A DNA stretch of 7,654 nt, from NCBI GenBank assembly GCA_017984035.1, contig JAGOAF010000049.1, positions 1 through 7,654 on the forward strand. Reading direction: 5' to 3'. The DNA comes from Flavobacterium sp. (lineage in GTDB: Bacteria; Bacteroidota; Bacteroidia; Flavobacteriales; Flavobacteriaceae). The translations under genes and the position numbers were made by a program. The notes beneath the pieces are model-generated. The model was not told where the DNA came from and made no database searches. It worked only from the letters and a program-made list of their open reading frames with translations. The stretch's first letter is position 1; the number at the start of each line of letters is the position of its first letter. Of the stretch, positions 1-6,256 are shown in pieces.

Positions 1-397
1 CAGATTTTACAAGATCTTCATCCTTCTTGATGGCCTTATTAGCAAAACCTAATAATACGATAGCCAAGATAGGTAGAAACATCCCAATACCCTTCTCAGA
101 AACTGCAGGAGTTTCTCCGGATAAGTTAAGTGAATGATATACAAACAATCCTAATAAAATTAAATTTAATATGATGTTCAATCTGCCAATGACAAATTGA
201 TGTTGTCTCTTTTTGAACGAAATGATACTTAGCAAACTTAAAGTTGTACTCAAACCAAAAAGAATTACATACAATTGATTTTGCATGAATAAATACTCTT
301 TTCCATCTACTGTTGACCATAAAGGGAAAACAAAAGGTAGAACTCCACTAATTGTGAAAGATAGTACTAAATATAATGTTTGAATTCTTTGTATCAT
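1..397 (-). CDS. DUF4293 family integral membrane protein (3' end cut by window)
   Basis: This open frame runs without a stop from an ATG at 397 to the window edge, giving 132 visible residues; the stop codon lies outside. The protein begins MIQRIQTLYLVLSF and has four hydrophobic stretches at about residues 8-26, 40-60, 68-90 and 104-119, separated by short polar loops including KKRQHQ (62-67) and a Gly/Pro/Glu-containing loop (93-103). It ends in a charged tail, KKDEDLVKS. The MIQRIQT start and four-helix layout match what I know of the DUF4293 family of Bacteroidota, which has no established function and should sit in the inner membrane. An in-frame ATG also exists at 403, but the family start favours 397. 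Judged by the family's usual length, only a few C-terminal residues are missing. It diverges from rho. The call rests on recognition of the family pattern. Confidence 0.83.
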   Translation of the reverse strand, partial: MIQRIQTLYLVLSFTISGVLPFVFPLWSTVDGKEYLFMQNQLYVILFGLSTTLSLLSIISFKKRQHQFVIGRLNIILNLILLGLFVYHSLNLSGETPAVSEKGIGMFLPILAIVLLGFANKAIKKDEDLVKS

Positions 398-414
398 TAT
401 CATTAAATCTTCAA

Positions 415-422
415 CAAAAATA
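415..422 (-). promoter_or_regulatory. Putative -7 promoter element for the DUF4293 gene
   Basis: On the minus strand this reads TATTTTTG, a full match to the Bacteroidota -7 consensus TAnnTTTG. It would place the transcription start near 411, giving a leader of about 14 nt before the ATG at 397. No clear TTG -33 box sits at the expected distance upstream, and such AT-rich matches can arise by chance, so support is modest. Confidence 0.4.
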
Positions 423-444
423 AAGTTTCTTTTTTAGAAATACT

Positions 445-475
445 ATTGTAAGATTAAAAAATATTCGTATTATTG
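445..475 (+). promoter_or_regulatory. Putative rho promoter
   Basis: ATTG at 445-448 could serve as the -33 box. After a 19-bp spacer from the TTG, TATTATTG at 468-475 matches the Bacteroidota -7 consensus TAnnTTTG with one mismatch. It would give a transcription start near 480 and a leader of about 100 nt before the rho ATG. TACTATTG at 441-448 is a comparable near match, so the exact site is uncertain. Confidence 0.3.
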
Positions 476-581
476 CATGACTAAAACGTAAGCACTTCAT
501 CTTGCGGACAATCCAAAAAAGTTTACTACTTATTTTTCACATTTCATTTCCAAAAAAAACAAATTAAATACAAGAACATTC

Positions 582-2273
582 ATGTTTGATATTTCTGCAT
601 TAAAAAACATGAAGCTTTCTGAGCTTCAAGAAATTGCTAAATTAGCTAAAACCATAAAGTTTGCTGGCGTTAAAAAAGAGGATTTAATTATTCAAATTTT
701 AGAACAACAAGCAAAATCTTCTTTTGATTCAAATACACCACAAGAGGTGAATGCTGAAAAACCAAAACGAGCCAGAATACTTCCTTCAAAAAAAGAAACG
801 ATACAAACTAAGACTTCAGGTAATGAAGTTGTACTTAATACATCGAATGAAGAAGTATCTAATACTCTTAATGAAGCATCCGGAAATGAAGAACCTAAAG
901 TAGTTAAATTCAGTAAATCAGCTTACGAACAAAAAATTGCTAAAAAAGAGGCTTCAAATGGTAACGAAGGCGAAGTAGAATTGCCTACAGAAACTACTGA
1001 TAAAGAAATTACGGAAGCTCCGGTAAACAATAAAAAAGTAAATCCGAATCAATTAAATAAACAAAACCAAAACCCCAATCAAAACGGGAACGGCAATCAA
1101 AATCAAAATCCCAACCAAAAGAATAAGAAAAATAATTTTGGTCATTCTGATTATGAATTTGATGGGATTATAGAAAGTGAAGGCGTATTAGAAATGATGC
1201 CTGATGGTTATGGTTTCTTGCGTTCTTCCGATTACAATTATTTGGCTTCGCCTGATGATATTTATTTGTCTACTTCTCAAATTCGTTTGTTTGGTTTAAA
1301 AACAGGTGATACCGTAAAAGGAGTTGTACGTCCGCCAAAAGAGGGAGAGAAATTCTTTCCACTAGTTCGTGTATTGAAAATTAACGGACACGATCCACAA
1401 GTTGTTCGCGACCGTGTTTCATTCGAGCATTTAACCCCAGTTTTTCCAAAAGAAAAATTCAAATTAGCTGAAAAGCAAAGCACGATTTCTACTCGAATTA
1501 TTGATTTGTTTTCACCAATTGGGAAAGGACAACGTGGTATGATCGTTGCACAACCTAAAACCGGTAAAACCATGTTATTGAAGGATATTGCGAATGCCAT
1601 TGCAGCCAATCATCCTGAAGTATATTTGATTGTACTTTTAATTGACGAGCGTCCAGAAGAGGTAACCGATATGCAACGCAGTGTGCGTGGAGAAGTAATT
1701 GCTTCTACTTTTGATAGAGAACCACAAGAACATGTAAAAATTGCCAATATAGTTTTAGAAAAAGCCAAACGTTTAGTAGAGTGTGGACACGATGTAGTCA
1801 TTCTTTTGGATTCGATTACTCGTTTAGCAAGAGCATACAATACGGTTCAACCAGCCTCTGGAAAAGTATTGAGTGGTGGAGTAGATGCTAACGCGCTACA
1901 AAAACCAAAACGTTTCTTTGGAGCGGCTCGAAATGTAGAAAATGGTGGTTCATTAAGTATTATCGCTACTGCCTTAACTGAAACGGGTTCTAAAATGGAT
2001 GAGGTTATTTTTGAGGAGTTCAAAGGTACAGGTAATATGGAATTGCAATTGGATAGAAAAATTGCAAACAAACGTATTTTCCCAGCAATTGATTTAACAT
2101 CTTCAAGTACACGTAGAGACGATCTATTATTAGACCCACAAACTTTACAACGTATGTGGATTATGCGTAAATACCTTTCTGACATGAATCCTGTGGAAGC
2201 TATGGATTTTATCAATGACCGATTCAAGAAGACGAGAAATAACGAAGAGTTTTTGATTTCAATGAATGATTAA
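582..2273 (+). CDS. rho: Transcription termination factor Rho, with long disordered insertion
   Basis: Rho is a homohexameric RNA-dependent ATPase that loads on C-rich nascent RNA and terminates transcription in the cytoplasm. The 563-residue product has an N-terminal helical Rho-N lobe (about 1-45), then a polar insertion (about 46-190) that becomes Asn/Gln-rich (NQNPNQ at 162-167 and 174-179). A cold-shock-like RNA-binding domain follows (about 195-270; [22 protein letters not shown]). The RecA-type motor has Walker A QPKTGKT (324-330), the IDERPEE segment (354-360), Walker [11 protein letters not shown] (405-414), the Q-loop [10 protein letters not shown] (431-440) and the R-loop region [16 protein letters not shown] (469-484). 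The motor closely follows E. coli Rho. E. coli Rho is 419 residues, and the excess is nearly all in the insertion. The ATG at 582 gives the family's MFDISALK start; there is no Shine-Dalgarno sequence. A hairpin terminator follows the stop by 16 bases. The DERP arginine, part of the bicyclomycin pocket in E. coli, is present. Confidence 0.99.
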   Translation: MFDISALKNMKLSELQEIAKLAKTIKFAGVKKEDLIIQILEQQAKSSFDSNTPQEVNAEKPKRARILPSKKETIQTKTSGNEVVLNTSNEEVSNTLNEASGNEEPKVVKFSKSAYEQKIAKKEASNGNEGEVELPTETTDKEITEAPVNNKKVNPNQLNKQNQNPNQNGNGNQNQNPNQKNKKNNFGHSDYEFDGIIESEGVLEMMPDGYGFLRSSDYNYLASPDDIYLSTSQIRLFGLKTGDTVKGVVRPPKEGEKFFPLVRVLKINGHDPQVVRDRVSFEHLTPVFPKEKFKLAEKQSTISTRIIDLFSPIGKGQRGMIVAQPKTGKTMLLKDIANAIAANHPEVYLIVLLIDERPEEVTDMQRSVRGEVIASTFDREPQEHVKIANIVLEKAKRLVECGHDVVILLDSITRLARAYNTVQPASGKVLSGGVDANALQKPKRFFGAARNVENGGSLSIIATALTETGSKMDEVIFEEFKGTGNMELQLDRKIANKRIFPAIDLTSSSTRRDDLLLDPQTLQRMWIMRKYLSDMNPVEAMDFINDRFKKTRNNEEFLISMND

Positions 2274-2289
2274 TTCTAGACTATTATAC

Positions 2290-2333
2290 AAAAAAATACC
2301 CCAAAACGTTTTCGCGATTTGGGGTATTTTTTT
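2290..2333. terminator. Bidirectional hairpin terminator shared by rho and the M14 peptidase gene
   Basis: A perfect 16-bp stem pairs 2290-2305 with 2318-2333 around a 12-nt loop (2306-2317). Its core is CCCC/GGGG, flanked on both sides by A and T runs, so each strand gives a GC-cored hairpin followed by a U-tract. It lies between the convergent rho and peptidase genes. On the minus strand the peptidase stop codon (2334-2332) overlaps the outer A/T part of the stem. Confidence 0.92.
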
Positions 2334-4062
2334 AATTGATAATTCGGTAAACAGGATACGCTAAGTGCGCTTTTTCATAAAAGTTGGACTGTTTGTAAAT
2401 CCAGTCCAATTGCGCTTTAGGATTATTTAAAAAATCAGGTTCTGTTTGTTTTTTTATTTCCAAATCACTTTTTAATTTCGGATTTTCATTGAGCAATTGT
2501 GCTGCGGTATCTTCAAATACATAATCGGAATAGCCTTCTTTTTGTTGTAAAATAGGATCAAAGAAATTCCAATTAAAATAGGAATCAACCGCTTCGGGTT
2601 CTAATGTTTCCAAAATATATTTAATCCCTTTTTGTTGGGTAGGGATTAGATAATCTCCCTTGGCAAAAGCTATTTTTTTTGTTGTTGTTTTCACTACAGT
2701 ATTGCGGTGATTGTAATGGCCTTCATAGGCTGTAGTCGGTGTTTTGTAATCTACAATTCGATAGCTTTCTACTTCAATGATAGTATCTTTTTGAATCGAT
2801 TGGCAGACAATTCCATTGCTTTTTAAAAGGTCAATTACAGGCCAATATCCACGAGGAATAACATAGGCTTTTGGGATAATGATGTCTTTTACCGTCTTGT
2901 ATTGTGGAAAGAAAGGGACCTCTTTTTTGAACGGTTTAGTTCGATCATAATACAAACGTTGTCCTGTTGTAGCCTCACTTTTCTTGTAACTTGCTTCATA
3001 GCCTAAAAAAGTAAAGGGTTCTTGTACGCTATTGTCGACTTCCCATTGCAAAGTGTAGGTTTGATTCGGTTGAAATTGAACTTCATTTTCTTTTCTTTTT
3101 TGTTTGATGGCTGAAGCATTCGCATCGGTGAATTCTAATGTTGATTTCATAAACTCGTAGGTTACTTTGACACGATCGGCGTATTTTTTCAACATATGCG
3201 TTTCTACTACAAATCCTATGGAATTGAATAGGGAAGTATAGCCTGTTGTGTAGCGCGGACTATCAAAAAACTGAGCAAAACCTTGATCAGGAGTTTCATG
3301 AAATGTATTCACATAAGGAGTAGTTTCAATTTTTTTCTTTTGCAAATCTTTTACCAAGCTTGGCATCATTTCTTTTCTTAAATACGAACCTAAAACAGAA
3401 CCTAATTTACTCGGTTCAGTCATGATATAAGTCAATTTGTATTGGTAATCCGAACCATTACTTACATGGTTATCTATGAATACATCAGGATTTGTCAAAT
3501 GAAAAATTTCAACAAAACTTTTGGTATTTCTTGTGTCCGATTTGATGAAATCCCGATTCAAATCAAAGTTTCTGGCATTACCCCTAAAACCGTATTCTTC
3601 TGGTCCTTTTTGATTGGCTCTAGTCGAATTGTTTCGGTTTAACGCTCCACCAATATTGTATACCGGAATACACACGATTACAGTGTTTTTAGGCGCTTTT
3701 ATTTTGCCTAAAGCCAAATCTCGAAAAAACTGCATCGAAGCATCAATCCCATCAGGTTCTCCAGCGTGTATTCCGTTGTTGATTAATAATACGGCTTTTT
3801 TCTTTTGAATGGTTTCAAAGTCAAAAGTCGCATCCGAATTAAAAGTGACTAGGTGCAAGGGTTCGCCACTATCGGTTAAGCCCATGGTTTTCATATCGAT
3901 GGTTTCGAAATCATTCGCCAATAATTGAAAATAAGCAATGGTCTCTTGGTACGTAGCCGATTGATTACCGTTTCCTTTTTCAAAATAGGTGTTGTATTTT
4001 TTTTGGTTTTGTGACAAAATAGTCAAAGAACTCAAGAGTAATAGCGATGTTAAAAATCTCAT
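2332..4062 (-). CDS. Secreted M14-family zinc carboxypeptidase
   Basis: The product (576 residues) is a predicted exported metallopeptidase of the carboxypeptidase A-like M14 family, which removes C-terminal residues from peptides. Residues 1-17 (MRF, a run of leucines, then TILS) form a signal peptide, with likely cleavage near S17/Q18 and no lipobox cysteine. The M14 zinc signature is present: H99 and E102 in GIHAGEPDG, and H199 in IDNH. NFDLNRDF (165-172) resembles the substrate-binding Asn-Arg motif, and E287 in FVVETH is placed as the catalytic glutamate. The catalytic domain covers about 35-310; residues 310-576 form an extra C-terminal region whose role I cannot assign. No type IX secretion sorting tail is recognisable, suggesting a periplasmic location. 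An upstream in-frame ATG at 4125 would add 21 residues ahead of the signal peptide and lies upstream of the predicted transcription start, so 4062 is preferred. Substrate is unknown. Confidence 0.9.
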   Translation of the reverse strand: MRFLTSLLLLSSLTILSQNQKKYNTYFEKGNGNQSATYQETIAYFQLLANDFETIDMKTMGLTDSGEPLHLVTFNSDATFDFETIQKKKAVLLINNGIHAGEPDGIDASMQFFRDLALGKIKAPKNTVIVCIPVYNIGGALNRNNSTRANQKGPEEYGFRGNARNFDLNRDFIKSDTRNTKSFVEIFHLTNPDVFIDNHVSNGSDYQYKLTYIMTEPSKLGSVLGSYLRKEMMPSLVKDLQKKKIETTPYVNTFHETPDQGFAQFFDSPRYTTGYTSLFNSIGFVVETHMLKKYADRVKVTYEFMKSTLEFTDANASAIKQKRKENEVQFQPNQTYTLQWEVDNSVQEPFTFLGYEASYKKSEATTGQRLYYDRTKPFKKEVPFFPQYKTVKDIIIPKAYVIPRGYWPVIDLLKSNGIVCQSIQKDTIIEVESYRIVDYKTPTTAYEGHYNHRNTVVKTTTKKIAFAKGDYLIPTQQKGIKYILETLEPEAVDSYFNWNFFDPILQQKEGYSDYVFEDTAAQLLNENPKLKSDLEIKKQTEPDFLNNPKAQLDWIYKQSNFYEKAHLAYPVYRIIN

Positions 4063-4083
4063 TGTAGTAGTTTTTATAATAAT

Positions 4084-4111
4084 CAAATGTAGTATTTTTT
4101 TAAAATAGCAA
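4084..4111 (-). promoter_or_regulatory. Predicted promoter of the M14 peptidase gene
   Basis: Read on the minus strand, TTG at 4111-4109 (-33) is followed after 17 bp by TACATTTG at 4091-4084, an exact match to the Bacteroidota -7 consensus TAnnTTTG. The expected transcription start is near 4080, about 18 nt before the ATG at 4062. This supports the signal-peptide start over the upstream ATG at 4125. Confidence 0.58.
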
Positions 4112-4138
4112 TGAAAAAGAATCAATTAAAGACCTGGG

Positions 4139-4171
4139 TTTTCTTATTCGCAAACCAAAGCACTATCTTTG
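4139..4171 (+). promoter_or_regulatory. Predicted promoter of the DbpA-like helicase, almost abutting the start codon
   Basis: TATCTTTG at 4164-4171 matches the Bacteroidota -7 consensus TAnnTTTG exactly, and only four bases (CGCC) separate it from the ATG at 4176. The -33 position holds a T-rich stretch (TTTTC at 4139-4143) rather than a clear TTG. A start a few bases past the element would yield a transcript with little or no 5' leader. Confidence 0.55.
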
Positions 4172-4175
4172 CGCC

Positions 4176-5519
4176 ATGAATACAAATCACCATTCCAACA
4201 ATATACTGCTGAATTTAGGCATTGAACGTCTTAATGAAATGCAAGAAGTAGCACTAGATGCTATCTTGAATGATAATAATGTCTTATTACTTTCGCCAAC
4301 GGGTTCAGGAAAAACTCTGGCCTTTTTATTGCCAATTTTTGAATTATTACAACCCGAAATTCTTTCAGTACAATGTTTGATTTTAGTACCTTCTCGTGAG
4401 TTAGGTTTGCAAATTGAACAAGTTTGGAAAAAAATGGGTACCGATTATAAAGTAAATACATGTTATGGGGGACACTCTATTGATACCGAAATCAAAAACT
4501 TAAGTAATCCGCCGGCGGTTTTAATTGGAACTCCCGGTCGTATTGCTGATCACATCGATCGTGGGACTTTCCGATTGGATAAAATTCAAACGTTGATCTT
4601 AGACGAATTTGACAAATCATTGCAATTAGGATTTCATGAGCAGATGTCGTTTATTATTGGCAAACTAACCAAACTGAATAAACGTGTTCTGGTATCGGCA
4701 ACTTCCGATATTGAAATTCCAAAATACACGCGCGTAGTCAATCCAACGGTTTTGGATTTTATTCCCGAAACACAGGAGGAGACGAATTTGAGTATGAAGC
4801 TGGTTGTTTCCACAGAGAAAGATAAAATCAATACTTTGTTTCAATTGATTTGTTCGTTGAAATCGCAAGCCGCAATTATTTTTTGCAATCATCGCGATGC
4901 AGCAGAACGCATTAGTGACACTTTAAATACCAAAGGAATTTATGCGACTTATTACCATGGTGGCATGGATCAAGATGAACGTGAGCGTGCTTTGATTCAG
5001 TTTAGAAATGGCAGTGTGAGTTATTTAATTACTACTGATTTGGCTGCCCGTGGATTGGATATTCCTGAAATGAAACACGTAATTCATTATCATTTGCCTT
5101 TAAAAGAAGACGAGTTTACCCATCGAAATGGGCGTACGGCTCGTATGCAAGCTTCTGGAACAGCCTACATTATTGCGCACGATTCGGAGAAAAAAATGGA
5201 CTATTTGGATTATGGATTGGAAGTATTGCCAGTAGATTCGGCTACAACTTTACCTAAGCCACCTGAATTTCAAACGATTTATATTAGTGGTGGAAAGAAA
5301 AACAAACTAAATAAGATTGATATTGTTGGGTTCTTTTCTCAAAAAGGAAAATTAGAAAAAGGCGACTTAGGATTGATTGAAGTCAAAGATTTCATTTCGT
5401 TTGCAGCAGTAAAATTCAACAAAGTAAAAGATTTACTTCATAATGTTAGGGACGAGAAAATGAAAGGGAAGAAGTTTAAAATTGAAGTCGCTCGAAAAGT
5501 GATTAAGAAAGAAGAATAA
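4176..5519 (+). CDS. DbpA-like DEAD-box ATP-dependent RNA helicase
   Basis: The 447-residue protein has both RecA-like helicase domains plus a DbpA-type RNA-binding tail. Motifs in order: Q-motif glutamine Q23 (LNEMQ), motif I SPTGSGKT (40-47), Ia PSREL (72-76), Ib TPGR (119-122), motif II DEFD (143-146) in place of DEAD, motif III SAT (174-176), motif IV IIFCN (234-238), motif V TTDLAARGLDIP (286-297) and motif VI HRNGRTAR (316-323). Residues about 366-443 (TIYISGGKKNKL, DIVGFF, DFISFAAVKF) match the C-terminal DbpA RNA-recognition domain, which in E. coli and Bacillus DbpA/YxiN binds hairpin 92 of 23S rRNA during assembly of the large ribosomal subunit. E. coli DbpA is of similar length (457). 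A role in 50S biogenesis is inferred from the architecture. The ATG at 4176 lies four bases after a TAnnTTTG element. The gene diverges from the peptidase and ends before a shared terminator. Confidence 0.93.
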   Translation: MNTNHHSNNILLNLGIERLNEMQEVALDAILNDNNVLLLSPTGSGKTLAFLLPIFELLQPEILSVQCLILVPSRELGLQIEQVWKKMGTDYKVNTCYGGHSIDTEIKNLSNPPAVLIGTPGRIADHIDRGTFRLDKIQTLILDEFDKSLQLGFHEQMSFIIGKLTKLNKRVLVSATSDIEIPKYTRVVNPTVLDFIPETQEETNLSMKLVVSTEKDKINTLFQLICSLKSQAAIIFCNHRDAAERISDTLNTKGIYATYYHGGMDQDERERALIQFRNGSVSYLITTDLAARGLDIPEMKHVIHYHLPLKEDEFTHRNGRTARMQASGTAYIIAHDSEKKMDYLDYGLEVLPVDSATTLPKPPEFQTIYISGGKKNKLNKIDIVGFFSQKGKLEKGDLGLIEVKDFISFAAVKFNKVKDLLHNVRDEKMKGKKFKIEVARKVIKKEE

Positions 5520-5520
5520 T

Positions 5521-5548
5521 TCGATATGCGATATACGATATTCGATGT
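5521..5548 (+). repeat. Four tandem copies of a 7-bp unit, NCGATRT
   Basis: Starting one base after the helicase stop, the units are TCGATAT, GCGATAT, ACGATAT and TCGATGT, sharing a CGATRT core with a variable first base. A degenerate fifth unit, ATGATTG, may follow at 5549-5555. TCGATAT at the start can also pair with ATATTCGA at 5538-5545 with one bulged base, forming a weak hairpin. No function is evident. Confidence 0.7.
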
Positions 5549-5562
5549 ATGATTGTAAATAA

Positions 5563-5594
5563 AAAAAACGTCTTGTGTAATCAAGACGTTTTTT
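5563..5594. terminator. Bidirectional hairpin terminator between the helicase and the PhnA-domain gene
   Basis: A perfect 13-bp stem pairs 5563-5575 with 5582-5594 around a 6-nt loop (TGTAAT). The core CGTCTTG/CAAGACG is flanked by A and T runs, so it can terminate transcription from either side. It begins 44 bases after the helicase stop and 21 bases beyond the minus-strand gene's stop at 5615, fitting a shared convergent terminator. Confidence 0.93.
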
Positions 5595-5614
5595 GTTTTA
5601 GTTGTAATTGAAAA

Positions 5615-6193
5615 TTATATTTTCTTTACGTATTGTGTGATGATAACAATTTGTTGCCCATCGACTTTTCCTTCAATATATTCGGCATTTTCATGATCCA
5701 AACGGATATTACGCACCGCAGTTCCTTGTTTAGCGACCATACTAGATCCTTTTACTTTCAAGTCTTTGATTAAAACTACAGAATCGCCGTGTTCCAAAAT
5801 CACTCCATTGCTATCGCGGTGAATGATTTTGTTTTCGTCGTCTTCTCCTTCGCCAGTGGCTTGCGCCCAAGCTAAAGTATCTTCGTCAAGGTACATCATG
5901 TCTAATAATTCTTGTGGCCATCCCGCTGCACCCATACGGCTTAACATTCTCCAAGCTACCACTTGAACCGCAGTTTGTTCGCTCCACATACTGTCGTTTA
6001 AACAACGCCAGTGATTCAAATCTACGTTATCCGGATTTTCAATTTGGTCTACACAAGTAGCACAAGCAAAAACGCTTTCGTCAATTCCTCCTTTTTGAGT
6101 AGGTAAAACGGTATATACTTTTAAGTTTTCAGTAGCAGCACACAATTCACATTGACCTCCGCTACGTTTGTTTAATTCTCTATCTAAACTCAT
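5615..6193 (-). CDS. PhnA-domain (YjdM-like) zinc-ribbon protein
   Basis: The 192-residue protein ends in a PhnA domain at about 122-191. DSNGVILEHGDSVVLIKD and LKVKGSS followed by GTAVRNIRL track the C-terminal half of E. coli PhnA/YjdM closely. The N-terminal part has two CxxC pairs, C15/C18 and C44/C47, likely a zinc-binding module, and a roughly 70-residue helical, Trp-rich stretch (62-112) that the 111-residue E. coli protein lacks. An acidic linker (GEGEDDE, 114-120) joins the parts. The family was once linked to phosphonate use through its gene neighbourhood, but phosphonoacetate hydrolase activity belongs to an unrelated enzyme, so no reaction is assigned here. No phosphonate genes are visible nearby. 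The ATG at 6193 follows a plausible promoter in the 63-bp gap after coaD, though read-through from ddl-coaD is also possible. Likely cytosolic. Confidence 0.9.
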   Translation of the reverse strand: MSLDRELNKRSGGQCELCAATENLKVYTVLPTQKGGIDESVFACATCVDQIENPDNVDLNHWRCLNDSMWSEQTAVQVVAWRMLSRMGAAGWPQELLDMMYLDEDTLAWAQATGEGEDDENKIIHRDSNGVILEHGDSVVLIKDLKVKGSSMVAKQGTAVRNIRLDHENAEYIEGKVDGQQIVIITQYVKKI

Positions 6194-6209
6194 GGTTTTA
6201 TTTTTTTGG

Positions 6210-6241
6210 CGAAAGTAACGCTAAATACTGCCTTTCACAAA
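6210..6241 (-). promoter_or_regulatory. Putative promoter of the PhnA-domain gene
   Basis: On the minus strand TTTG at 6241-6238 (-33) is followed after 20 bp by TACTTTCG at 6217-6210, one mismatch from TAnnTTTG. The start site would fall near 6206, about 13 nt before the ATG at 6193. The whole element lies in the gap downstream of the coaD stop, so the gene may be transcribed on its own as well as from upstream. Confidence 0.42.
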
Positions 6242-6256
6242 TTTTAGGAAATAATA

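Noticed and set aside
126..320. Minus-strand open frame of 64 codons within the DUF4293 gene.
   Set aside because: It lies in another frame of the same strand as the membrane protein, whose full frame (397 to the window edge) shows a family-like sequence with four hydrophobic helices.
426..440. Small inverted repeat TTTCT-TTTTT-AGAAA in the rho/DUF4293 spacer.
   Set aside because: A 5-bp AT-rich stem with one GC pair is expected by chance in such sequence and is too weak for a terminator.
1277..2227. Three antisense open frames opposite rho (1277-1609, 1610-1840, 1847-2227).
   Set aside because: They lie wholly within the highly conserved rho coding region, encode no recognisable motif and have no promoter or start context of their own; they are reading-frame shadows.
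3442..3808. Plus-strand open frames opposite the M14 peptidase.
   Set aside because: They are antisense to the catalytic region carrying the zinc-binding residues; composition is that of a shadow frame.
4063..4125. N-terminal extension of the M14 peptidase starting at the ATG at 4125.
   Set aside because: It would bury the signal peptide behind 21 residues and begins upstream of the predicted transcription start at about 4080.
4261..4892. Minus-strand open frames opposite the helicase.
   Set aside because: They overlap the helicase motifs I to III and IV on the other strand and show no independent features.
5521..5555. Tandem heptamers as a CRISPR array or replication-origin iterons.
   Set aside because: Units are 7 bp with no spacers, and no cas, rep or plasmid gene is near; a simple tandem repeat is the fitting label.
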